Assembly: GCA_002478505.1 (NCBI GenBank)
Contig: DLOP01000043.1
Span: 12,547 to 33,554 of the forward strand
Reading direction: 5' to 3'
Origin: Lachnospiraceae bacterium UBA7481
GTDB lineage: Bacteria > Bacillota > Clostridia > Lachnospirales > Lachnospiraceae
DNA length: 21,008 bases
In this document: piece after piece, positions 1 to 7,666 of the stretch
Numbering within the stretch: position 1 is the first letter of the stretch
How the letters are laid out: every line of letters starts with the position of its first letter
The notes under the pieces: model-generated
The model's input: only the letters and a program-made list of their open reading frames with translations
Database searches by the model: none
Told to the model about the DNA's origin: nothing
Made by a program: the position numbers and the translations under genes

Positions 1-297
1 CCCGCCTCTTACAGCATCCAGTCCATCATTGAGTGAAATAGCAAGCGTATTGATTACCGGATAGAGGGTAACGATACAGAAGAGTATCATGAAAATAACG
101 ATACAGATGCCAAAGATCGTATCCCCGACACTTTCTCTTCTATATGAACTTCCCAGTATCGCCTTACGGAACTTTCTAAAGGTATCCCCTTTCTGTTCCG
201 TATGCGATTCATATTCTTTACTGCCGTCCCTTTTATTCATGCTGGAATAATTTAATTTGATCTCATTTTTATCTTTATTTTTATCTTTTTCTTTCAT
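1..297 (-). CDS. Carbohydrate ABC transporter permease, LplC/YtcP type (partial, 5' end only)
   Basis: This is the N-terminal part of an inner-membrane sugar permease; the rest lies beyond the left edge. The first 99 codons are in the window and stay open to base 1. The product begins MKEKDKNKDKNE, a very Lys/Asp-rich cytoplasmic tail. A hydrophobic helix follows at about residues 64-86, and then the segment TLYPVINTLAISLNDG, which is characteristic of LplC/YtcP-type permeases (known family feature). The start is fixed by AAGGAGG, which overlaps the stop codon of the upstream permease gene 12 bp away, so the two are probably translationally coupled. It is the third gene of the transporter unit, after the binding protein and the LplB-type permease. 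The substrate is inferred from context to be a pentose-containing oligosaccharide. No ATPase is visible. Confidence 0.9.
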   Translation of the reverse strand, partial: MKEKDKNKDKNEIKLNYSSMNKRDGSKEYESHTEQKGDTFRKFRKAILGSSYRRESVGDTIFGICIVIFMILFCIVTLYPVINTLAISLNDGLDAVRGG

Positions 298-309
298 TAT
301 GCTGCCTCC

Positions 310-1281
310 TTAGAACAAATGTTCTTCGCCGGTTTTCTTTGCTACCGCGTTGGCAATTACAATGAGAATGATTGCAACAACGCTCTTAAAAATACCGGCT
401 GCAGTACCCAGTGAATAATCGGACTGACTGACACCCCAGTTCAACACATAGATATCAATCGTTTCGGATACCTTACGTACCAGACCGTTACCTAATAAGT
501 ATTGAACTTCAAATCCGGCATTCAGGACATTACCAATATTCATTACCAACAGGATCATGATCGTAGGACGGATCCCGGGCAGCGTAATATGCTTGATCTT
601 TGCCCACCTTCCGGCGCCATCCATCTCAGCCGCTTCGTAAAGGGACGGATCAATGGATACGATAGCCGCAAGATAAATGATCGCGTTCCATCCTGTTTCT
701 TTCCATACATTCGCAAATGCAACGATCGGCCAAAAATAGCCCTCATGCGCAAAATAGTTGATTGGCGACTTTATAATATTAAAGTTCATAAGCAATTCAT
801 TTATGATACCGGTATTAGATAAAGCATCATGGATAATACCTGTCACTATGATCCATGAAAGGAAATGCGGTAAATATGAAATCGTCTGAACCAGTTTCTT
901 TCCGAATTTATTTCTGACTTCATTTAACAGAATGGCAAAGACAATTGCCATAACAAACGTTACAACAAGGTTAATAATACCCATTGCTAATGTATTTCTG
1001 ATATCCCTTATAAATAACTCATCTTCAAAAAGGAATTTAAACTTATCTAATCCGACAAGCTGGGAATGGAACAGACCATCTTTGATTTTGTAATTCTGAA
1101 AAGCCATGATCCAGCCGCCCAGAGGAAGATAATAAAATACGATGCCGTATATTACATATATAACCATAAAACCCAGCAGGACCGCCTGCCGATGCAGTTC
1201 TACTGTAGTAATTTTTTCTTTCATAGGTTTTTTTGACGAACTAACCTGCTTCTTTTCTTTTTTCTTTGAATTGAGGTCCAT
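310..1281 (-). CDS. Carbohydrate ABC transporter permease, LplB type
   Basis: This 323-residue integral membrane protein is one of two permeases of a CUT1-like sugar importer. After a Lys-rich N-terminus of about 30 residues come roughly six hydrophobic helices, for example at residues 34-52, 97-119 and 183-207. The cytoplasmic EAA loop, which docks to the ATPase, is at residues 216-238 (YEAAEMDGAGRWAKI then KHITLPG). Its length fits the LplB family. The Shine-Dalgarno GGAGG at 1295-1301 is about 13 nt from this ATG, which is longer than usual; the next in-frame ATG, 20 codons in, has no better site. A strong hairpin lies between this gene and the upstream binding-protein gene. The partner permease starts 12 bp downstream. 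The substrate is inferred from neighbours to be xylan- or arabinoxylan-derived oligosaccharides. Confidence 0.93.
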   Translation of the reverse strand: MDLNSKKKEKKQVSSSKKPMKEKITTVELHRQAVLLGFMVIYVIYGIVFYYLPLGGWIMAFQNYKIKDGLFHSQLVGLDKFKFLFEDELFIRDIRNTLAMGIINLVVTFVMAIVFAILLNEVRNKFGKKLVQTISYLPHFLSWIIVTGIIHDALSNTGIINELLMNFNIIKSPINYFAHEGYFWPIVAFANVWKETGWNAIIYLAAIVSIDPSLYEAAEMDGAGRWAKIKHITLPGIRPTIMILLVMNIGNVLNAGFEVQYLLGNGLVRKVSETIDIYVLNWGVSQSDYSLGTAAGIFKSVVAIILIVIANAVAKKTGEEHLF

Positions 1282-1309
1282 CTTTTATTTTCAGCCTCCT
1301 TTTTTATTA

Positions 1310-1343
1310 GCGGCAACCTCGATCTTCTGATCGAGGCTGCCGC
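1310..1343 (-). other. Strong intercistronic RNA hairpin between binding-protein and permease genes
   Basis: The arms at 1310-1324 and 1329-1343 form a 15-bp stem with a 4-nt loop. The only non-Watson-Crick position is a G-U wobble when read as minus-strand RNA; on the plus strand it would be an A-C mismatch. This suggests the structure is selected as minus-strand RNA. No T-run follows in the direction of transcription; the sequence goes straight to an A-rich stretch and the permease ribosome site. It is therefore more likely a 3'-end stabiliser or processing hairpin than a full terminator. Such hairpins are known downstream of binding-protein genes in ABC operons, where they allow more binding protein than permease to be made. 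Confidence 0.75.
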
Positions 1344-1379
1344 AACATAAACCTTAATTACCTTTTACAGCATCGCTGA

Positions 1380-3089
1380 TTATTGACCTACGGAAGCTCT
1401 TCTCTCAAGTTCTTCCTGCATTTCTGCGATAAAATCTTCCGGCTTGCATGATGCGTAAGCTTCCATGTAGGAATTCCATGTGGATTCGAAATCCGCTGTC
1501 GATGCCATTACGACCTTAGGAAGCCATTCATGCTTTGTCTCGCCCATTCTGGTCCATGCAACACCACCGGGAGTTGCCGTGGTCATAGCATTGGAGTAAG
1601 AATACATCGGGAACCAAGGACCTAATTCTTTTTCTACGGAACCGACCATATCAGGATAACCATGTGCGCCGTATGCTTCAAAACAATTTACCAACGGCTC
1701 TGCAAGTCCTGCGAAGAACTCTGACTCCTGCTCCTGCGGCTGCATTGCATTCTTGCCGTCACGGCTTGTTCCAAGCCACTGAGGAAGGTAAGAATATACG
1801 CATCTGTGTGATGCCTGATAGGAAGAATCAGCCCACTGGTCTCTCATTTCCGGAGTTTTGTAATACATACCATTCTCATCTACAAGATAGTCAACGCCTT
1901 CAACGCCCCAGAATCTCAGATCATGGATTTCCTGATCAAGAAGATCGTTAAGGAACTGGAACGCTCTGTCCGGATCAGCACAGCTTGTTGTTACACCAAC
2001 ACCGGAGGAATTGTTAAGGGTATCTCCATATATATGCCACATCTGTTCCTTACCTTCTTCAAGCGTAAGTCCAAGAGGAACGTAATTGCAGCCGATATCA
2101 TCAAGATTCTGCTGAATGAAGATATCGTTAACCGTGTATGCAAAATCCCACCACTGATCGCACATACCAAGTACGCGGCCTGTAGAAAGCTTTGCAATAT
2201 ACTCATCATATGTCTGTGTACCAAATTCCTTATCAATAATACCATTATTATACTCTCTGTTAAGGATGGAGAAATACTCCTTCGCTTCCGGGATCGTATT
2301 GTAATCAACGATCTTCATGTTGTCCACATCAACGATAACAGATCCGTCATTCGGATATCCTGCCAAAAACTCAGGTGCGTTTTCAATACAGAAATATCTC
2401 CAGTCTTCGCAAAGCATTGTATAAGGAATGACCGGCGTACCGTCTTCCATCGTCGGATTAGCCTCTGCGTATCTTGTAAGAAGATCAAAATACTGATCTA
2501 ATGTTTTGATCTCAGGATATCCATCCCACTCAAGAACCCGGCACTGGATCCAGAAAGCTTCATCATTATGACTTGTCGCCTGGGATTCGCCATATGTATT
2601 GGTAAAGATGTTTGCCCAATAAATGTGACCGTCATCCTGACGGAAGCTTTCCCACTCTACATCTGAATAGAGTTCCTTGATATTCGGATATTTTTCAATA
2701 TAGTCATCCCACGGAACAAGCACGCCTGCATCGTAAAGCTGCATCATACCGTCGCCGCCGTCGATAAAGTCAGGCAGCTCGCCGGAAGCAAGGATAGAAC
2801 CAACAGCTTCAGCTGCCGTCTGGCCTGTCAGCCATGTCTCCTTAACTCTTACACCTGTTTTCTCAGCGATCAGCTGCTGGATCTCGTTACCGTCGTTGAT
2901 CTCGGATCCGGGCATTGCGATAAACATGGTATAATCAATGATCTGATCTTCCTCAAATGTCGCTCCCGTATCAAGACCCATCGGTCCATCGCTTGTTGTG
3001 CCGCCTGTAGGTGTTTTGCCACATCCTGCGAGCGTTGCAATCCCAAGCATGCATGCCATCGAAAGTGCTAAAACTCTTTTAAACTTCAT
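1380..3089 (-). CDS. Extracellular solute-binding lipoprotein of a sugar ABC transporter
   Basis: This 569-residue binding protein would capture oligosaccharides outside the cell for the adjacent permeases. The N-terminus is a lipoprotein signal: basic MKFKR, a hydrophobic core, then the lipobox LAGC with the lipid-modified Cys at residue 23, followed by a Gly/Thr/Ser-rich linker (TPTGGTTSDG). The mature protein is acidic and rich in Trp, Tyr and Asp, as expected for sugar binding. Segments such as EIQQLIAEKTGV and ASGELPDFIDGG are typical of family 1 solute-binding proteins paired with LplB/LplC permeases. The start has a GGGAGG site 7 nt upstream. It has its own candidate promoter at 3138-3166 and is followed by a 15-bp hairpin. 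Its exact ligand cannot be read from sequence; context suggests xylo- or arabinoxylo-oligosaccharides, perhaps acidic or acetylated. Confidence 0.93.
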   Translation of the reverse strand: MKFKRVLALSMACMLGIATLAGCGKTPTGGTTSDGPMGLDTGATFEEDQIIDYTMFIAMPGSEINDGNEIQQLIAEKTGVRVKETWLTGQTAAEAVGSILASGELPDFIDGGDGMMQLYDAGVLVPWDDYIEKYPNIKELYSDVEWESFRQDDGHIYWANIFTNTYGESQATSHNDEAFWIQCRVLEWDGYPEIKTLDQYFDLLTRYAEANPTMEDGTPVIPYTMLCEDWRYFCIENAPEFLAGYPNDGSVIVDVDNMKIVDYNTIPEAKEYFSILNREYNNGIIDKEFGTQTYDEYIAKLSTGRVLGMCDQWWDFAYTVNDIFIQQNLDDIGCNYVPLGLTLEEGKEQMWHIYGDTLNNSSGVGVTTSCADPDRAFQFLNDLLDQEIHDLRFWGVEGVDYLVDENGMYYKTPEMRDQWADSSYQASHRCVYSYLPQWLGTSRDGKNAMQPQEQESEFFAGLAEPLVNCFEAYGAHGYPDMVGSVEKELGPWFPMYSYSNAMTTATPGGVAWTRMGETKHEWLPKVVMASTADFESTWNSYMEAYASCKPEDFIAEMQEELERRASVGQ

Positions 3090-3110
3090 ACATTAACCTC
3101 CCTATTTTTT

Positions 3111-3123
3111 GTCGTTTTACGAC
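3111..3123. repeat. Small inverted repeat in the binding-protein leader
   Basis: GTCGT and ACGAC flank three T residues, giving a perfect 5-bp inverted repeat between the predicted transcription start and the ribosome site of the binding-protein gene. It could be a leader hairpin or a short operator. It is too short to call with confidence. Confidence 0.35.
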
Positions 3124-3137
3124 TTACTTTAATATAA

Positions 3138-3166
3138 AGTATAATTTTATATCACAAATATAACAA
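3138..3166 (-). promoter_or_regulatory. Candidate sigma-A promoter for the binding-protein/permease operon
   Basis: Read on the minus strand, a -35 hexamer TTGTTA (3161-3166) is separated by 17 bp from a -10 hexamer TATACT (3138-3143). This matches the consensus at four and five positions respectively. The start site would be near 3131, giving a leader of roughly 40 nt. An overlapping alternative is TTGTCG-17-TATAAA a few bases upstream. The -35 element directly follows a TTTGTCGGG half-site at 3167-3175, an arrangement expected if an activator contacts RNA polymerase there. Confidence 0.5.
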
Positions 3167-3197
3167 CCCGACAAACTATAATATAAACCCCGATAAA
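3167..3197 (-). promoter_or_regulatory. Candidate activator site: two TTTRTCGGG half-sites 22 bp apart
   Basis: On the minus strand TTTATCGGG (3189-3197) and TTTGTCGGG (3167-3175) are direct repeats spaced exactly 22 bp, about two helical turns. The proximal copy abuts the -35 element of the binding-protein promoter. A similar pair with the same spacing lies upstream of the esterase-GH43 gene. AraC-family regulators commonly bind direct repeats about 21 bp apart (family knowledge), so the neighbouring YesN-type regulator is the natural candidate. Binding is inferred. Confidence 0.45.
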
Positions 3198-3232
3198 ATC
3201 CAATTAAAGATATTGATCTGGATTTTACCGGG
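3189..3232 (-). terminator. Terminator-like hairpin after the response-regulator gene
   Basis: The arms at 3189-3202 and 3219-3232 pair over 14 bp with a single G-U wobble when read as minus-strand RNA, around a 16-nt AT-rich loop. The hairpin starts 6 nt after the TGA stop of the response-regulator gene. Only a short T-run (GGGGTTTATATTAT) follows, so termination may be partial. It separates the regulator pair from the transporter operon. Confidence 0.6.
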
Positions 3233-3238
3233 TAAAGA

Positions 3239-4846
3239 TCATTGTATGCTGTTGTTTCGTCTGTATTTTGAGGGCGTACATCCCTTTAATTCGATAAATT
3301 TACGGATAAAATAATCACAGTCTTTGTATCCCACATCCTCCGCTATTTTAAGCACTTTTTTGTCAGTATTCAGAAGCTGTGTTGCCGCATGGTTGATCCT
3401 TATCTGTGTCAGATAGTCCTTAAATGACATATTGTTATGTGTCTTCTTAAAGATCTGTCCGAGATAGGAGCTATTGATATAATATTTATCGCCAAGACTC
3501 TTTAAAGTAATATTCTCATCAAAATGTTCCTGAATATCCTTTTCTATACTGAAGATCAAACCTCTTGATACATTTCTGCGAAGGCTTAAAAGATATTCTG
3601 AATATTCATAAGCAAATCTCTTCATATGCCGGCTGCCGCCCCGGGTAATAGATTCATCAAATGAATTTTCAGCTATATAATGAAGCACCTCTTCCTGATT
3701 CACATTATCATCCTGTTCCGACGCTATATGGATCAGCTGGAACAGCAGATAGTTAATATTTAAATTTTTAGCATTCTCTTTTTCACTGATTCCCCGTAAT
3801 TCCTCAAACAAATCATCAATAGCGGTATCCATAGCGGCTTTATCGCCACCATTAATGGCCAAAACCAGATTATCAATACTGGACTTGCATAGGAACACCG
3901 CATTCTGCTCTCCGTCGATCTGCGCGTCTTCTTCATATATATATAGTTTCTTTTTATTGTGAAATCCTCCTACGCTGTTTAGAATACAACAGGAACTGTA
4001 AGATTTCGCGATCGCCTGAATATCCGGCACTTTTTTTCCGCAGGTCATCTTGATCTGTCTCCGCATGATATTCTCGACCTTTTGTATCATCGCGTTAAAA
4101 TATTCCTTTTCAGAAAGGTCACGCCTTGTGGCCATATTATCACAATAAATAAACCCCACGTCATAACTGCTGTCATCATAAGACACATCAAAAACAAAAT
4201 GATTGATATTATCCTTCTGGGATTCACAACAGGTCTGATAAAGCTGATGCTGCAATTCTCTCAGATCAGAATCATCCTCGTCATCCTCGTTATACCCCCC
4301 CCCAGAGATAACTTCTATATTGACATACCTGATATCACCGGAAAGCAGTAAATGCTTTTTGACATATTCAAGATTGTCCGCATCATACTTGCCCTTAAGC
4401 AGCGCGATCACGTTTCTGGCAAGATATGCGTCTTCCATTTTTCTTTGTCTGTCATCATGAACATCTTTTTCTATTTTTAGCTTAGAAACCTTTCTGAGCA
4501 GGGAAAGAATGTTTTCCTTCTGAACCGGCTTAAGGATATAATCCATACTATTACTTCTTATGGCTTTTTGGGCATATGTGATATCGTCATATCCGGTAAG
4601 GACGGCAAATTTTGCATTTGATATCTTTTCCGCCCGGATCCGTTCCAAAAGCTCCAGTCCCGTCATCACAGGCATCTGGATATCGGAAATGATCAGATCT
4701 ACCTCGTTTTCTTTCAGATAATCATATGCATCCTTCCCATTGGGCATAAGGGCGGCGATCTCATAACCCTCTGCTTCCCAGTCGATCAGCACCTGCAGTC
4801 CCTGCAAAATAAACGGTTCGTCATCCACAAGCAATACCTTTAACAC
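3239..4846 (-). CDS. YesN-type response regulator: receiver plus AraC-type DNA-binding domain
   Basis: This 535-residue cytoplasmic transcription regulator pairs with the sensor kinase just upstream. Residues 1-120 form a receiver domain with the acidic pocket DDE at 8-10, phospho-acceptor Asp55 (SDIQMP), Thr84 and Lys107. A long middle region of unclear function follows, including the acidic stretch EDDEDDSD. About residues 435-535 form an AraC-type double helix-turn-helix ending in the typical KFIELKGCTPSKYRR segment. The start is GTG, preceded by GGGGGA, and overlaps the kinase stop codon by 7 bp. A run of nine G (4295-4303, minus strand) encodes the Gly-Gly-Gly before the acidic stretch; a slip there would remove the DNA-binding domain. 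Probable targets are the transporter and hydrolase promoters nearby (inference). Confidence 0.93.
   Translation of the reverse strand: MLKVLLVDDEPFILQGLQVLIDWEAEGYEIAALMPNGKDAYDYLKENEVDLIISDIQMPVMTGLELLERIRAEKISNAKFAVLTGYDDITYAQKAIRSNSMDYILKPVQKENILSLLRKVSKLKIEKDVHDDRQRKMEDAYLARNVIALLKGKYDADNLEYVKKHLLLSGDIRYVNIEVISGGGYNEDDEDDSDLRELQHQLYQTCCESQKDNINHFVFDVSYDDSSYDVGFIYCDNMATRRDLSEKEYFNAMIQKVENIMRRQIKMTCGKKVPDIQAIAKSYSSCCILNSVGGFHNKKKLYIYEEDAQIDGEQNAVFLCKSSIDNLVLAINGGDKAAMDTAIDDLFEELRGISEKENAKNLNINYLLFQLIHIASEQDDNVNQEEVLHYIAENSFDESITRGGSRHMKRFAYEYSEYLLSLRRNVSRGLIFSIEKDIQEHFDENITLKSLGDKYYINSSYLGQIFKKTHNNMSFKDYLTQIRINHAATQLLNTDKKVLKIAEDVGYKDCDYFIRKFIELKGCTPSKYRRNNSIQ
4295..4303 (-). repeat. Homopolymer G9 tract inside the response-regulator gene
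   Basis: The plus strand shows nine consecutive C, read as nine G in the coding strand of the regulator. It lies between the receiver and DNA-binding domains and is followed by repeated GAGGATGA-type acidic codons. A gain or loss of one base would shift the frame before the DNA-binding domain. Such tracts can be slippage sites; whether it varies cannot be told from one sequence. Confidence 0.8.
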
Positions 4847-6636
4847 GTTCCATCCCCCTCAGTCCTGTCTAATTTATCAAGCGGTAATTTTATCTCAACG
4901 ATCATACCAACCCCTTCTTCACTGTCGATCCGGATCTCTGCCTCATCGGAAGAGATCATTTTCAGCCTCAGACATGCATTTAATATACCTATGTGTTTTT
5001 TCCCTTTTAATGTTTCTATGGAAACATTGTTGATATTTTTCAACATCTCCCCGACTTCATCCTCACCCATGCCGCCGCCGGTATCCTCTACTTCAATAAA
5101 AAGAAACTTATCTTTGCGATAGACCCTGACAAAGATCCAACCCGGTCCCTGTTTCGGTTCAATGCCATGAACACAGGCATTTTCAACAAATGTTACGACC
5201 GTAAGCTTCGGAATCAGATAATCTGCGCAGTCCTCATTCATGTCAATTTCATATTTCAGCCTTTCGCTGAAACGATAACTTTGAAGGCCAAGATATGCCT
5301 CTATCGATTCCATCTCTTTCTTTATGGTAACAAAGTCCTGTCCCCATTCTACATTCTGTCTCTGCATAAGCGCCAGCTTTCCCACCATGACCGAGGTCTC
5401 CGTCTCTCCCTTCAGCAGGGAATGCATGCGTATGCTTTCCAAAGCGTTGAAAAGAAAATGCGGGTTGATCTGGCTTTGCAGCGCTAAAAGCTCAGCATTC
5501 TTTCTCGCAATATCATTTTCCTGTTCCTTTAGTTTGTTTTTGTAGACCATATTGATAAGATGATTGTTGGCGTCCACCATTTCGTTATATTTTCGCATCA
5601 TTTCGGCAATTTCGTCTGTTCCGTCAATATCTTCAATACGGTCAAATGATTTACCGGAACTCCTAGTAAAAGCTTTTTCTACCTCTAAGATCCTCATGAT
5701 AATACTATGGTTGATCAGTTTGATCGCAAAATACGGGAAAAAAACCGAAAAAAAGACCATCGCCAAAATACTTTTCTGCTGATCCTTCAAAATCAAGGAG
5801 AATATATCGCTGTCATTCAATATCACAATCTCAAAAGTAGTATTTTTAAGATTTACATAAGTCACATAAGCATCTCTGTTCTGCGTATCGATTTCGTCAA
5901 CATATATAATATCATCTCCCATGTTGGTAAATATAACATAATTTTCATATCGTATGTACATCGGGTATCTGTTACTGAGCTCCTTCATCTCTCTCTGAAA
6001 ACCCGCGGGATCATTGTCAACGACCGCTATCTTTTCACAACCGTTTCTGTAATAATTCAGTCTTTTTATATAATAGATCCTTCGTTTTTGAATCGGAGAA
6101 TTACTGACAATATCTTCATCGTAATACACATATAACCCTTCTTCCTCTCCGGAGTCCATAAACATCTTATACCAGACGGAATTCCTGCCCACTGAAAGCT
6201 TTTTAAAGTAACTGCTGTCTAAAATACTGTCATTATCAGCATATACACAAATATTATCACTGTTCAATCCCGAAAGGGAAGAAAGAAACGAATCGTTTAT
6301 CAGAGCAAAATATTGATCGTAATATTCATAGGAAGATTCATATTCCGTGTTTAAAAAGGAATCAATCTTTCTGTTCATATTGACGGAATTAACATACATC
6401 TGATTCGAAGCCATGAGATTATAAAGGCTGTTCTTATACAATGAAGCTACATAATCCATATCAGACTGATTCTCGCTGACTTCTTTTTCATATACGATAT
6501 TAAGTATCAAAAAATCTGTAATAACCAATGGAATAAACACACAAAAAAAATACAAGACCGCAAACTTTTTATTCAGCTTTAATTTATTTAATTCTTTATA
6601 GATCTTGCCAAAAATCAGTTTGATACATTTATTCAT
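4840..6636 (-). CDS. YesM-type membrane sensor histidine kinase
   Basis: This 598-residue sensor kinase of the HisKA_7TM/YesM class is thought to respond to extracellular sugar, directly or through the binding protein. A first membrane helix lies at about residues 26-48, an extracellular sensor region at about 50-287, and a second helix at about 289-311. A HAMP-like linker and a coiled stretch rich in Lys/Glu/Asn (about 350-385) follow. The kinase core has the phospho-accepting His393 in QINPHFLFNALESIR, the N-box around Asn486 (VTFVENACVHG), and the G-box DTGGGM at 518-523. The start has only a weak GGTGG site. The gene overlaps the response regulator by 7 bp (the shared GTGTTAA), which is strong evidence of a cognate pair. 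The signal is not identifiable from sequence. Confidence 0.93.
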   Translation of the reverse strand: MNKCIKLIFGKIYKELNKLKLNKKFAVLYFFCVFIPLVITDFLILNIVYEKEVSENQSDMDYVASLYKNSLYNLMASNQMYVNSVNMNRKIDSFLNTEYESSYEYYDQYFALINDSFLSSLSGLNSDNICVYADNDSILDSSYFKKLSVGRNSVWYKMFMDSGEEEGLYVYYDEDIVSNSPIQKRRIYYIKRLNYYRNGCEKIAVVDNDPAGFQREMKELSNRYPMYIRYENYVIFTNMGDDIIYVDEIDTQNRDAYVTYVNLKNTTFEIVILNDSDIFSLILKDQQKSILAMVFFSVFFPYFAIKLINHSIIMRILEVEKAFTRSSGKSFDRIEDIDGTDEIAEMMRKYNEMVDANNHLINMVYKNKLKEQENDIARKNAELLALQSQINPHFLFNALESIRMHSLLKGETETSVMVGKLALMQRQNVEWGQDFVTIKKEMESIEAYLGLQSYRFSERLKYEIDMNEDCADYLIPKLTVVTFVENACVHGIEPKQGPGWIFVRVYRKDKFLFIEVEDTGGGMGEDEVGEMLKNINNVSIETLKGKKHIGILNACLRLKMISSDEAEIRIDSEEGVGMIVEIKLPLDKLDRTEGDGTC

Positions 6637-6668
6637 CAGCTATCCACCATATTTACGCTTCAAACAGT

Positions 6669-6700
6669 ACAAGGCCCCAGCGTAAGCACGGAGGCCCTGT
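6669..6700 (-). terminator. Possible weak terminator or hairpin after the transketolase genes
   Basis: Between the transketolase C-subunit stop and the sensor-kinase start, ACAGGGCCTC pairs with GGGGCCTTGT in the minus-strand transcript. The ten outer positions all pair if two G-U wobbles are allowed; on the plus strand these would be mismatches. No clear T-run follows, so it may attenuate rather than stop transcription into the regulator genes. Confidence 0.45.
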
Positions 6701-6724
6701 AACATATACTTTTTACCCATAAAG

Positions 6725-7666
6725 TTATTTTATAAATTCGCTTACGGTCTTTACGATTCCTTCCGCATCCAGTCCAAAGTGATGTAAAAGCTGCGAAGCA
6801 GTTCCTGACTCTCCAAAGACATCCTGAATGCCGATTTTCTTTAGTACCGCGGCGCCGGTTTCGGCAAGCACATCCGCAACCGCACTGCCCAGTCCGCCGA
6901 TTACGGAATGTTCTTCTACCGTAACAACCTTTCCGGTTTTCTTTGCGGACTCAAGAATAATATCCCGATCCAACGGCTTAATCGTATGAATGTTGATAAT
7001 CTCGGCATCAATCCCCTTTTCCTTCAGCAGATCTGCCGCAGCCATTGCTTCCGCGACGCAGACGCCGGTTGCCACAATAGTAACATCCTCTCCTTTTCTT
7101 AAATATACGCCTTTACCGATTTCAAACTTATAATCCGAATTGTCGTTGATAACAGGCACTGCGCTTCTGCCAAACCTCAGATATACAGGACCGACATACT
7201 CCACAGCCGCCTTGACAGCCGCCTTTGCTTCAACATCATCAGAAGGGACGATAACAACCATACCCGGAATCGTTCTCATAAGAGCAATATCTTCATTACA
7301 TTGATGAGTCGCTCCGTCTTCCCCTACCGTAACGCCCGCATGAGTAGCGCCAATCTTTACATTAAGGTGCGGATATCCTATGGAATTTCTTACCTGTTCA
7401 TAAGAACGTCCGGCAGCAAACATCGCGAAAGAGCTGCAAAACGGAATCAGTCCGGTTGTTGCCATTCCGGCAGCGATACTTGTCATATTCGCCTCTGCAA
7501 TACCGCAGTCAATATGCCTTTCCGGAAATCTTTTCTTGAATACTCCTGTTTTGGTCGCACCGGCAAGATCCGCATCAAGAACATAGACCTTATCGTTGGA
7601 CTCTCCTACTTCTACAAGCGCGTTTCCATAGCTTTCTCTGGTAGCTATCTTTACTGTATCAGACAT
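6725..7666 (-). CDS. Transketolase, C-terminal subunit
   Basis: This 313-residue protein is the pyrimidine-binding plus C-terminal half of a split transketolase, which moves two-carbon units between pentose phosphates. It pairs with the N-terminal subunit encoded just upstream. The conserved Glu that activates thiamine diphosphate is Glu58 in CGIAEANM. Substrate and cofactor segments GVTVGEDGATHQ and RFGRSAVPV are present. The C-terminal domain contains TVEEHSVIGGLGSAVA. I place the start at the ATG at 7666 rather than an in-frame GTG three codons earlier, because AGGTG lies 6 nt before this ATG. The start overlaps the upstream stop by 8 bp (ATGTCTGA), favouring coupled, equimolar synthesis. 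The product feeds pentose phosphates from arabinose and xylose into central metabolism. Confidence 0.93.
   Translation of the reverse strand: MSDTVKIATRESYGNALVEVGESNDKVYVLDADLAGATKTGVFKKRFPERHIDCGIAEANMTSIAAGMATTGLIPFCSSFAMFAAGRSYEQVRNSIGYPHLNVKIGATHAGVTVGEDGATHQCNEDIALMRTIPGMVVIVPSDDVEAKAAVKAAVEYVGPVYLRFGRSAVPVINDNSDYKFEIGKGVYLRKGEDVTIVATGVCVAEAMAAADLLKEKGIDAEIINIHTIKPLDRDIILESAKKTGKVVTVEEHSVIGGLGSAVADVLAETGAAVLKKIGIQDVFGESGTASQLLHHFGLDAEGIVKTVSEFIK

Noticed and set aside
1923..2501. 192-codon plus-strand open frame opposite the binding-protein gene
   Set aside because: It lies wholly antisense to a clear lipoprotein gene, has no ribosome site, and its product shows no recognisable domain.
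4295..4303. G9 tract as a sign of a broken regulator gene
   Set aside because: The frame is intact across the tract, and both the receiver and AraC-type domains are complete, so it is not a pseudogene as given.
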